Part shown: piece by piece, positions 18,624 to 27,527 of the stretch
Position numbering within the stretch: position 1 is the stretch's first letter
Layout of the letters: every line of letters begins with the position of its first letter
From: Arachidicoccus ginsenosidivorans
GTDB taxonomy: Bacteria; Bacteroidota; Bacteroidia; Chitinophagales; Chitinophagaceae
DNA length: 64,000 bases
Reading direction: 5' to 3'
NCBI RefSeq assembly: GCF_007971385.1
Contig: NZ_CP042434.1
Location: 2,666,001 to 2,730,000 of the forward strand
The notes under the pieces: model-generated
Seen by the model: the letters and a program-made list of their open reading frames with translations, nothing else
Databases searched by the model: none
What the model was told of the DNA's origin: nothing
Translations under genes and position numbers: made by a program

Positions 18624-20083
18624 TCAATTGACGTTGCTATACTTCAAAATACCTGCCGGTGCTCCTTGTTTATGTAAATCGGATTTAATTGTGTTGGCCA
18701 CCTTTTCGAATAAGGCTGCATCCATCTTGCCTTCTCCGTATCGGGCCGCCATATAAAACTTTGTTGTTTTGGGGTGGTGGGTGAGCAGGCTTAAAAACAT
18801 TTTGTAGCCTAGCATGCCGTGCTCCAGGTCTTTTTCAATGGTGTTTTTTGAATAAAGTGGTACAACAAAAGTAAGTTGGGTGGGCAGCGAGTCAGGTACA
18901 TCTGGTGTTTGTTGCTTATCGTAATAATCGGGGTTGGGTTGTTTAATCTCTGGAACGACTTCAGAGAAGTAGACATAGGTGTCTGTGCTGTCATTTGTGT
19001 TTAGTAGCGTTTTGGTGAGGGGATATACCTCGCCATTTGCTGATTGAACGGCCATATACCACTGCATAGAATCAGGACTATTCAGTAGTTTTTTTAAACT
19101 GTCGCTTTCAAAAACATAGCTGAGGGGACCGTCATAATTATCTGGAGGGACAATTTTGGGTAAATAATGCAATACGGCAGTGGTATCATTGGTCAAAAAG
19201 AAAAAGGGGCCTTTCTCTTTTTGATATTTAAGGATAAATTCCCGGGTTTTTACATTAAGCTCTTTATTATAATCCCGGCTGCCTTGAAAGATATTTGCGA
19301 TTTCCCTTCGCTTGTGTTCTTTTATTTTATCTCCAAAATAGTTTTTTGCGAACATAAAAATAGCCAGTGCCAAGCCAAAAGGGATGGCTACTTTACTAAT
19401 TTTGCTGTTTCCTTTTTTAACGGCCTGAATATCTTCCCGCAAGTTGGCTTTATTCGTATAGTCAATGGATGCTTTCTGTTCTGAGGATAATTCGGTGGTT
19501 TTATCTGCATTATTTTTTGAGGCAAAAGCACCTGTTTGGCCCTTTAAATCAGACAACGGCTGGTCGGGTGTGCCGGGAAGGTTCATGGTGGCCATCTTAT
19601 CTTGAATGGCCTTTTGATTTATAATATTATTATTGTTGCTATTGTTAGTAGGTTCACTAAAGGCTAATATGGCCTCAGTAAAAGCTTCAAAGAAAGCCTT
19701 TAGGTTTTCATAATCCGGATCGCCTGTTTTATTAGAGACTGGTACCCAACGCAGGCGGTCTCCATTACGCATTTGGATTTTAAGGTTGGGTTTTGCCAGA
19801 AGGGCTGAAGTGGAGATGCCTTCTATATCTTTAAAATAAGCTGTACCAAATCTTTTGGATACAAGGTGATCAGGTGTTAGGGTTATTTCTTCTTTTAGTT
19901 TGACTTTTTAATAATTATGGTAAATGCCACAATGATAGGGACAAATAATACGGCCATAAATAGTAGGAAGGGTGTATTGCGTGGCAAAATGACTATTAGT
20001 GGAATATCCGCAAAACATAATAGTAGCCACCAGAGTGCTTTGGTATTATTATATCGAAAATTAAAGTGTTTTTCGGCAATCAT
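18624..20083 (-). CDS. Membrane protein with PH-like domain and long C-terminal region (one frame break)
   Basis: Two frames join into one protein of about 486 residues. The start (ATG at 20083) gives MIAEKHFNFRYNNTKALWW and two hydrophobic helices (LLLCFADIPLIVILP, FLLFMAVLFVPIIVAFTIII). Adding one base to the T5 run at 19905-19909 continues as KKKVKLKEEITLTPDHLVSK, then FGTAYFKDIEGIS, a bacterial PH-like strand pattern, and on through MRNGDRLRWVPVS without another start codon in that open stretch. A low-complexity N-rich linker, a third helix (ISKVAIPFGLALAIFMFAKN) and a ~200-residue soluble domain follow. The 168-residue protein at 41524 shares the two-helix plus PH-like plan. Function unknown. 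Confidence 0.68.
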
Positions 20084-20253
20084 GTATTTGTTTTAGGTGA
20101 TGGATGCGCTAATTTAAGGTAGTGCATCTGCATATCCTGCGTTATTCACCCATAAAATTAAAGAACAAAGGGTTATAAACCAAAGCTTTGTCTTTAAAAT
20201 CGCGGCTTTAGGCTATATGGCTACTGTATATTTATCAGAAGTGTTCTTGGAAT

Positions 20254-22358
20254 TTATGACCCGCCAGGGGTATTTTGCCGGATTGCTCCCTCAATGGTTA
20301 TAGAACAGCCCTTGCCCGGGGCTGTATTGATATCCATATTGCCATTGAGATAGGCCACTCTGGCGTTAATATTACTTAAGCCAGCGCCATTTTTTGCACC
20401 CTCTGGGTCTTTATCAAAACCTTTCCCGTTGTCTTCTACAGTGAGGGTAAACCGGTCATTATTTCGTATAAATTGTAAGAGTACGTTGGTGGCCTGGGCA
20501 TGTTTAATAACATTGGTCAATAGCTCCTGGACGATACGATATAAAATAATTTCTGTATCCTGGTTCAACCTGTGCTCAAGGCCATATAACTGTAATTGGA
20601 TCTGTAGGGCTCCTGAGCTTTGAATATAATCGGTATAATTTTCCAGCGCTTCTTTAAGGCCGTATTTGATTAATGCCTCTGGCATCATATTATGTGATAC
20701 CCTTCTGAGTTCCTGAATCGAATTATCCAGTTGGCCGATAATGCCCTGCAGGGATATTGCACTCTCTTCGGGCAGATAAAAATTACCCTTCATGGAGGAG
20801 AGCCGAAGTTTTACACCGGATAGTAAGCCACCTACGCCATCATGAAGATCCCTGGCTAAGCGGCTGCGTTCTTGTTCCTGACCTTTCATCAGAGACTGGG
20901 CAGCGATCAGCTGCCTTTCCTGCTCTAATTGCAGAATTTGTTGATGCTGAAACTCTTCTGATTTTTGAGCAGTAAATGTTTGTGCCGGAGATTACGGTAA
21001 AACAACAAACCAGTCAGTAGTAACAGGCAAGTAGCAATAATAATAAAAATATTCTGGCTTTCTTTTTTATGCAAGGCCAGCAGCTGCATCTGACTGTTTT
21101 TGGTCAGCACTAATATACTATCTGCTTTTTGCTTGTTCTGGTATTTATTCTCGATCTCATTGATTTTGATTTTTGCCTGAGCGCTATTTAGGCTGTCAGA
21201 AAGTGTAGCATAGGCCTGAAATTGCCTGGCAGCCTCCGGGTATTGTTTATTTGCCAGTAATGCTTCAGCGAGTAATTTAAGGGCCTGGGCTTTTACTTTG
21301 GGTTTGATGTGGGCACGCTGGGTGCTTAGTGCGGATCTGGCATAGACGGTACTGGCTGAATAATTTTGTTGTTTTGCTGCAATTTCTGCCAGCGCCAAAA
21401 GTGGCTCTGTCTTCCTTCTGTCGATTTTAGCTGCAAAGCTCAGTGCTTGATTATAGGCGGTTTGGGCTTTGCCCCAAAAGGCACCTGCTTTGTAATAATT
21501 CCCTAGTTCCGTATAATAAAATGCACTTAAATCATGGCTATTAACCTCCTTCACTGCTTTTTGGAGATTATCCAATATCTGCCCAGCAGTACTCAATGCG
21601 CCAAGGTTAATATATGCATCAGCAATATATAAGGAGCCTTGCAGACGTGCGCCATTTAAGATTTTAAGGTAGGCGGAATCACTTAGCTTTTTTTCCTCCT
21701 TATCAAATAAATTGATCGCCTTTTTGCAATAATCAATGACATTTTGGTATTGCTTCATTTCTTTAAAAACAAGGGCAATATTAATGTATCCGATGCCAAG
21801 ATTAATGGCTCTTTCTTTGGACTCTACTTTGCCGACGGCTTCGTTGGAGGCCAGGTAGTGCTCGATGGCTGCCTGATATTTACCCTGCGCCTTTTCAATA
21901 TTGGCTTGTATATTCAAAATAACACCCAGGTTGGCTCCAGCTCTTGGCGTCGTGTCCTTTTCAAAGGCCTTGCGGGCTAGATCAAGGTAATGAAAGGCAC
22001 TGTCAAATTCATTGCTGGTATAAAAACTCTGTCCCATATATCCAGCGGAGGACCCCATGGCTGTCACCCATTGGTTTTTGGCACAAAGCAGATAAGCCGC
22101 CCAAAAGTATTTTCTGCCCTCTTTTGGATCAGAGTCCACCAGGTGGTAGCCGATTTCCTGGAGGGTGGAAGCCTTTACGGAGTCTGTGATACTTGGACTT
22201 TGGATAGCCTTTTTCAGGCTGTCAAGATAATGGGTTTGCGCACTGGCAGGCTGGCACAATAAAAATAAACCTGCAAATAGCCAGCTCAAGGCTATAAGTC
22301 TGGTGTAAACTGACTTTCTGGGTACATTTCGGGTTATATGGGCAGACAGTTTCATCAA
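20254..22358 (-). CDS. TPR-containing sensor histidine kinase of the LytS/NarX-like HisKA_3 class (one frame break)
   Basis: About 701 residues after repair. A signal peptide (FLLCQPASA-QT) is followed by about 350 residues of TPR repeats in the periplasm, a coiled segment and a transmembrane helix (IFIIIATCLLLLTGLLFY). Adding one base to the T5 run at 20962-20966 continues as LLKKSEEFQHQQILQLEQER and then MKGQEQERSRLARDLHDGVGG. His in ARDLHDGVGGLLSGVKLRL is the phosphorylated residue (HisKA_3). The HATPase_c domain has ELLTNVIKHAQATNV (N box), VEDNGKGFD (G1) and NGAGLSNINARVAYLNG (G2). Its NarL-type response regulator is not next to it in this window. The break matches homopolymer loss. Confidence 0.85.
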
Positions 22359-22690
22359 AAGTAAATACAGATTTAGGAAATGGCTAAAAAATAACTAAAT
22401 AAATGAAAGCCTGAATTCATCTGAATTCAAATTTCCGGTTATTTAGGCATTAAACCAATAAGAAAGCCCATAATAAGTGCTTGTAAAGACAAAAATACCC
22501 TGTTTAGGGGATAAGCAGGCAGCGCAGCAGAAGGGTAAACAGGAAAGAACTCAAAAGTCATTACGGGTCTCCCCAATGAAACCGATACACGTTAAATAAG
22601 TACGGTGCAGAAAGGACAAAAAAAAGCCAGCAAGGAAATTTTGGTTTCGGTGCCGGCTTTTTCGGTTCGCATGCATAAAAAATTTATCAA
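22359..22690. other. Intergenic region with terminator
   Basis: No gene is seen. It contains the minus-strand terminator at 22618-22662 and the upstream region of the sensor kinase. Confidence 0.5.
22618..22662 (-). terminator. Terminator after the 115-residue protein gene
   Basis: On the minus strand GCCGGCA (22657-22651) pairs with TGCTGGC (22632-22626), with one G-U pair and an 18-base loop. The run of T follows directly (A-run at 22618-22625 on the plus strand). It lies 33 bases beyond the stop. Confidence 0.7.
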
Positions 22691-23038
22691 CTATTTGACA
22701 AATTCAAAAAACTGGTGTTCAGCTTCCAATAGATATCTTCCTTTTTTAAGATGGCTGATTTTAAAGGCAGCTTGTTTATCTTGGGCTGTTTTTATTAATA
22801 AGAGTTTTCGGGAGCTATTGAAAATTTTTACAGGTCCACTCGCGCCACTGACGACCATAGTGCCAGTCTTTTCATCAATGACGAGTTCTATCATTTTTTT
22901 CGTATTTTCCTGAGGTTGAGTATCTACTGTGTTATGGAGTTTTTCCAATAGGTTGAATGCGGTTTTGTGATCTTGTGAGCCTCCTTGCAAAACCGACGTA
23001 AATGCATCTGCTCGGAGATCGTCCAGAATAATGGCCAT
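22691..23038 (-). CDS. Small protein of unknown function
   Basis: 115 residues, ATG at 23038. The N-terminal half is helical and acidic (LDDLRADAFTSVLQG, AFNLLEKLHNTVDTQ). The C-terminal half is beta-rich (MIELVIDEKTGTMVVSG, GRYLLEAEHQFFEFVK) and loosely recalls the strand pattern of sorting domains, but there is no signal peptide. A good terminator follows, which supports it being expressed. I do not recognise the family. Confidence 0.55.
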   Translation of the reverse strand: MAIILDDLRADAFTSVLQGGSQDHKTAFNLLEKLHNTVDTQPQENTKKMIELVIDEKTGTMVVSGASGPVKIFNSSRKLLLIKTAQDKQAAFKISHLKKGRYLLEAEHQFFEFVK

Positions 23039-23297
23039 AAGTTTTCCAAATGTATGTAACCTGTTGGTTATTAAACGGCTACAAGGGTGACGAGTTCAAT
23101 TTGGGGTCTTCTGGGAAAAACCTAAACGCACTATATTCTCCACCTACACAATGTTTTTCCTCAATAAAATATACTACATTAGTATTAATTATTGTGCCAA
23201 AAAAGACATGCTTTACAAAATAATTCATAAGAAAGATTATAAATGAATAAAATTAATATACTGTTCTTTGTTAATCAGTCATGTATAAAAATAAAAA

Positions 23298-23885
23298 ATG
23301 TTTATGATTGAAAAATTACTACAAGATCAGCGTTTTGAACGGGTGATGGAGCCGGACAGATTTTGGCAGACTGAAGATGCCATCTATGAAAATTGTGTGT
23401 TTTCTGACAGTAATTTTCAGAAAACAAAACTTTCAGGGCTTAAATACTATGATTGTCTGTTTGATCATTGCGATCTTTCCTTGGTGAGTGTGCAACAAAC
23501 GATTTTCCAGCAAGTACAGTTTAAGGATTGTAAGATGGCGGGTATATTGTTTGATAGTTGCCATACTTTTGGACTGGAAATGCGTTTTTTTGATTGCAAA
23601 CTCGACCATTGCAGTTTTTATCATCTGAAGTTGCATAAGGCAATTTTTCAAAACTGTTCGCTCCGAGGCGTTGATTTTAGCGGAGCCGTACTCAAGGAGG
23701 CGCAGTTTATGGGGTCGGATCTGACAGATGCAAAATTTGACCAGACCAATCTGGAAAAGGCTGATTTTAGAGGCGCTATCCACTACCAGATCCATCCGCA
23801 GTACAATCAAATCAAGGGAGCGAGTTTTTCCATGGATGGGCTACCTGGGTTACTAACTGCCTATAAGATTAAAGTCATGCCATGA
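23298..23885 (+). CDS. Pentapeptide-repeat protein
   Basis: 195 residues. Consecutive five-residue repeats with a central F or L run from about residue 32 to 160: CVFSD SNFQK TKLSG LKYYD CLFDH CDLSL, and later CSLRG VDFSG AVLKE AQFMG SDLTD AKFDQ TNLEK ADFRG. They form a right-handed four-sided beta helix. The length and the break between two repeat blocks are as in Qnr/McbG-like proteins, which can mimic DNA and protect gyrase, so that is one possible role; many members have no known role. It stands alone and converges on rmuC. Confidence 0.85.
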   Translation: MFMIEKLLQDQRFERVMEPDRFWQTEDAIYENCVFSDSNFQKTKLSGLKYYDCLFDHCDLSLVSVQQTIFQQVQFKDCKMAGILFDSCHTFGLEMRFFDCKLDHCSFYHLKLHKAIFQNCSLRGVDFSGAVLKEAQFMGSDLTDAKFDQTNLEKADFRGAIHYQIHPQYNQIKGASFSMDGLPGLLTAYKIKVMP

Positions 23886-23970
23886 TCAAAAGGCCTGGGT
23901 TTTAATGAAGTAGTATAAATCGTATATCCTTAAGCTTTAATTAGCCAGTTTTAGTTTTATCCGATCAGTT

Positions 23971-25626
23971 TTAGGAGAGCTCCGTATTATCGAAGTCATG
24001 TGTACCTGTTTTTTCCTCGGAATTTTCCGGCTGCGCTTTGTCGGATATTGGTGTCGTTACTGTTGAGCGCTGGGAGGTAGAGGTTTGTGATGCGTGCGCT
24101 TCCAGTTTCTCCACTTCATTTTGATCTTCCTGGGTGCTTTCCAGTTCTTCACTTAGGCCCTCCAGCAATGTTTTAGAAAAGGATTTGGAGGATTTGAGGC
24201 CCATAGATTTTAATTTGATCGCCTGGTCAATCAAGTTGCCCTTGCCGGTCATCATCTGTCCCATGGCTTTCTGATAAGTTGTCTGGGCTTTGCCCAGGTG
24301 GTCACCTACTGCTTCCAGAGATTGGGTAAAGCCAATGAGTTTTTCATAAATCTTTTCACCTTGTTTGACAATATGCAGAGCACTTCTACTTTGCATTTCC
24401 CTTTTCCAGAGATCATCCATTAGTTTAAGACAGGCAATCAGATTCGTTGGACTGATCAAGAGAATTCTTTTGCTATAGGCATAGCCCCATAAGGCAGGGT
24501 CCTCATGAATCCCTAATAAATAAGCTGGCTCAATGGGTACAAAAAGCATGGTAAAATCAAGTGCTTCTTCAATCTGGTCATAGTTTTTACCATGCAACTG
24601 ATCAATATGCTGATACATGGATTGCAGATGTTCTTTGAGCGCCAATTTTTGAGCTTCTTTTGTATCTGCGGCCACGTAACGGTCATAGGCCAATAAAGAT
24701 ACTTTGGAATCTACAATTATTGTTCTGGCACCGGGAAGCTTAATTAAGACATCAGGTCTTAATTGTTTTCCACTGGGATCTTTCAGCGTAGCCTGTAAAA
24801 AGTACTGACGGTCTTTAACCAGGCCTGATTGCTCCAGAATGCTTTCCAGGATCAATTCTCCCCAGTTGCCTTGCTTTTTGACCTGCCCCTTCAGGGCAGT
24901 CGCCAGGTTATTGGCCTGTTCGCTGACCTGATTGGTTTGCTGGATAAGTTCAGATATTTTTGTCCCCAGCTCGGTCTGATCCTTGGTTTGCTGAATATGT
25001 GTTTCCCGGATAATCTTTTTAAATCCTTCTATATTTTCACCTAAGGGTCGCAGCAGTTGATCCAGATTGTTTTTATTGGCCTCTGTAAAGCTCTGGGTAC
25101 GGTCTTTTAAAATCTCCGTAGCCATTTTTTCAAACTCCAGATGGGCTTTCTGATTTAACGCCTGCATCTGCTCTTCTTGCCTGGACTGATTATCTAGTAA
25201 GGAATGGTTTTGGGCGGTTAGGGTAGCCTTATCTGAACGTAGCTCTACAATGGCTTCCTGCAAGCGGTCTATTTGCTGGTTCTTATAATTGATTTCAGTA
25301 GTAGCCTCTGATAACCGTTCTTGCAGGGCCTGTACACCTGCCTCGGCTTTAGATATATTTTGGTGCAGGAGCCGACTTTCACTCAGTTGCCTTTCCTGAG
25401 CTGCTCTTAGTGCTGCAAGATCGTTTTGCAAAGTGACGACCTGTAGTTTTTCCTGACTTAGTTTTTCTGTAAGCACTGCCTGGTCCTGTTCAGTTTGTCG
25501 GTTTTTGTCCGCCAGACGCTGATAAACAGACTTTGAAGTCCAAGCGCTGCGCATCCATAAATAGACCAGTATCGCTCCGATAATGAATCCTAATAATAAT
25601 ACCAGCCACATAGTAAAATTTCCCAT
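23971..25626 (-). CDS. rmuC: DNA recombination protein RmuC
   Basis: 551 residues. An N-terminal membrane helix (MWLVLLLGFIIGAILVYLWM) is followed by a long coiled coil (about 35-180). The conserved RmuC nuclease-like core has GQVKKQGNWGELILESILEQSGL, LRPDVLIKLPG, IIVDSKVSLLAYDRYV, FVPIEPAYLLG and LISPTNLIACLKLMDDLWKRE. The C-terminal ~70 residues are an acidic, Ser/Thr/Glu-rich tail. RmuC limits inversions at short inverted repeats and other illegitimate recombination. It appears monocistronic. Confidence 0.94.
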   Translation of the reverse strand: MGNFTMWLVLLLGFIIGAILVYLWMRSAWTSKSVYQRLADKNRQTEQDQAVLTEKLSQEKLQVVTLQNDLAALRAAQERQLSESRLLHQNISKAEAGVQALQERLSEATTEINYKNQQIDRLQEAIVELRSDKATLTAQNHSLLDNQSRQEEQMQALNQKAHLEFEKMATEILKDRTQSFTEANKNNLDQLLRPLGENIEGFKKIIRETHIQQTKDQTELGTKISELIQQTNQVSEQANNLATALKGQVKKQGNWGELILESILEQSGLVKDRQYFLQATLKDPSGKQLRPDVLIKLPGARTIIVDSKVSLLAYDRYVAADTKEAQKLALKEHLQSMYQHIDQLHGKNYDQIEEALDFTMLFVPIEPAYLLGIHEDPALWGYAYSKRILLISPTNLIACLKLMDDLWKREMQSRSALHIVKQGEKIYEKLIGFTQSLEAVGDHLGKAQTTYQKAMGQMMTGKGNLIDQAIKLKSMGLKSSKSFSKTLLEGLSEELESTQEDQNEVEKLEAHASQTSTSQRSTVTTPISDKAQPENSEEKTGTHDFDNTELS

Positions 25627-25790
25627 TGTCCCTGTTTTATTAAATCAGAAAAATCAATAACAAAAATAAGAAATTTAGGTGCTATTTGCTAATTTGTTTT
25701 GGCTTATATGGGTGTATTATCGTCTGTTTCGTATTCGACTTAGTGAGACGGGTGTAATGCCTGAATAGCAAGCACTATTATGTTGCACAA

Positions 25791-25824
25791 TACTACAGGA
25801 GCATCCTGAAATGCTCCTGTAGTA
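25791..25824 (-). terminator. Strong hairpin after the GNAT gene
   Basis: A perfect 14-bp stem, TACTACAGGAGCAT / ATGCTCCTGTAGTA, with a 6-base loop, begins 59 bases beyond the GNAT stop on the minus strand. There is no clean T-run, so it may be a terminator or an mRNA 3' end stabiliser. Confidence 0.65.
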
Positions 25825-25882
25825 AATTTGGATCCATTTTCAATAATTATTCATTAATCAAAAAATTGATCTGCTTTATTTC

Positions 25883-26386
25883 TTACAATTTGATTTCAAA
25901 ATAACAGACATCTGCATTTTGATAATGGGCAGGTAAGTTCACTGCTTGTTGCAGTTTTTTAATACCTAGAAATTCAAATCCACAGTTTTGGTAGTGCTGA
26001 ATTAACTTTAGGTTCTCACCGCAGGTGTCCATCCTGATAAACTTTTTATCCTGAGCAAAGTTTTTGGCCCACTCCACGATGAGTTTTACATAATTGTTCC
26101 CCCTGAAATCTGGGTTCACGGCGATTCGATGGATATAGATGGAGGATACGCCATCATCCTGCTTCCAGATTTCCGGATCACTATAGGTAATGGCCCAGAC
26201 ACAGGCAACCTTACCGTCAATGTTTATTTTAAATTGCCTTTTTTCTGCTACTTCAGTTTCAATGAGCTGTCGGTCAAATTCTGGCCATTGGTTTTCTGGA
26301 AACTTTTCTTTCTGCAGTGCAGTGGCTAACTTATACAGTCTGAAAATTTCTGGTATATCTTTTTCTGTGCTATTTTCTATATGCAT
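25883..26386 (-). CDS. GNAT-family N-acetyltransferase
   Basis: 167 residues. The acetyl-CoA-binding core is visible: SSIYIHRIAVNPDFRGNNYVKLIVEWAKNFA (motif A, with R/Q-x-x-G-x-G/A replaced by RGNNYV) and IRMDTCGENLKLIQHYQNCGFEFLGIK (motif B). The acceptor cannot be told from the sequence; small molecules or protein N-termini are both possible. It stands alone with its own hairpin terminator. Confidence 0.85.
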   Translation of the reverse strand: MHIENSTEKDIPEIFRLYKLATALQKEKFPENQWPEFDRQLIETEVAEKRQFKINIDGKVACVWAITYSDPEIWKQDDGVSSIYIHRIAVNPDFRGNNYVKLIVEWAKNFAQDKKFIRMDTCGENLKLIQHYQNCGFEFLGIKKLQQAVNLPAHYQNADVCYFEIKL

Positions 26387-26677
26387 GACTTTGTGTTTTT
26401 ATATGTCGGAACCTTAATGCGTTTCGCTTTTGTTACCATTTATCAGCAATGCTAATTCATCATATTAATAAAATCTTTTTGCAAAGATGACCTGCATTAC
26501 GGCGCTAAAACCATAACAATTGTAAAGAAATCCCATGGAATCGAAAAGCGATTTTGTGATTTGTCGGTACAAATTTATAAAAATAATTAGTGCTACTTGC
26601 TTTGGTTTCTTAAAGGTTACCACGCCGTTGGATTTTACTGATGTGGGGTATTTGGTGAATTGCCGTATTTTTGCCGG

Positions 26678-27367
26678 ATGAAACAAGTTGTTTTTAAAGA
26701 TCTGGGCAGGATGTCTTATAAGGATGCCTGGGATTTTCAGGAGGCGAAGCTCCTGGAAAAAACGGATCTTAAAAGAGCCGGTCAGGCGGATAAAATCCAA
26801 AATGAACTATTCTTTGTGGAACACAATCATGTATATACACTGGGGAAAAGCGGCCATGAAGAAAATGTACTTATATCAAAAGCGTCCCTGGAAAAAAGAG
26901 GGATTGAATATTTTCATATAAACAGGGGCGGGGATATTACCTATCATGGACCGGGTCAGATAGTGGGTTATCCAATTATAGATCTGGAACAATTTAAAAC
27001 GGATTTAGGTTGGTATCTCAGAAGCCTGGAAGAAGTCATGATCCGTACACTGGCAGATTATGGCTTAAAGGGGGATAGAAGCCCTGGCGAGACAGGCGTC
27101 TGGCTGGATCCGGATAAAAAAGGCTTTGAAAGGAAGATTTGCGCCATGGGTATTCGTTGCAGCAGATGGGTGACGATGCATGGATTCGCTTTTAATGTCA
27201 ATACAGATATGTCCTATTTTGATTTTATTGTTCCCTGTGGGATCCAGGGCAAAAAAGCGACTTCTTTACAAAAGGAACTCGGCCGTCCTGTGGATATTGA
27301 GGAGGTTAAATCGCGTATGAAACAACATTTTGCTGCTGTATTTCAAATAAAATTTGCAGAAATTTAA
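26678..27367 (+). CDS. lipB: Octanoyl-[ACP]:protein N-octanoyltransferase LipB
   Basis: 229 residues from the ATG at 26678; an upstream in-frame TTG is not needed. It transfers octanoyl from acyl carrier protein to lipoyl domains, the first step of lipoate synthesis. Key segments are INRGGDITYHGPGQIVGYPI (the RGG-x4-HGPGQ signature), the lysine in KICAMGIR and the catalytic cysteine in FIVPCGIQGKKATSL. The partner lipA is not in this window. Confidence 0.95.
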   Translation: MKQVVFKDLGRMSYKDAWDFQEAKLLEKTDLKRAGQADKIQNELFFVEHNHVYTLGKSGHEENVLISKASLEKRGIEYFHINRGGDITYHGPGQIVGYPIIDLEQFKTDLGWYLRSLEEVMIRTLADYGLKGDRSPGETGVWLDPDKKGFERKICAMGIRCSRWVTMHGFAFNVNTDMSYFDFIVPCGIQGKKATSLQKELGRPVDIEEVKSRMKQHFAAVFQIKFAEI

Positions 27368-27387
27368 GACCTGACATTTGTTACATT

Positions 27388-27427
27388 GTTGCAAATTGTA
27401 TCATTTTGCATAATGCAATAATGTTGC
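27388..27427. promoter_or_regulatory. Cluster of TTGCA/TGCAA half-sites upstream of the TonB receptor
   Basis: TTGCAA at 27388-27393, the palindrome TTGCAT-A-ATGCAA at 27405-27417, and TTGCAA again at 27423-27428. The last two share TGCAA, giving TGCAA-N5-TTGCA. This is an operator-like array 100-140 bases before the receptor start. A metal-responsive repressor would be the usual guess for such a receptor, but nothing here shows which. Confidence 0.5.
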
Positions 27428-27527
27428 AAAAGTAAACGTATTATTGCATATCAAATCATCCTATATATCATTGTTATGTTGATTATCAATATTATATAGG
27501 TTATCATCAGGTATTAAAGAGTAAGAC

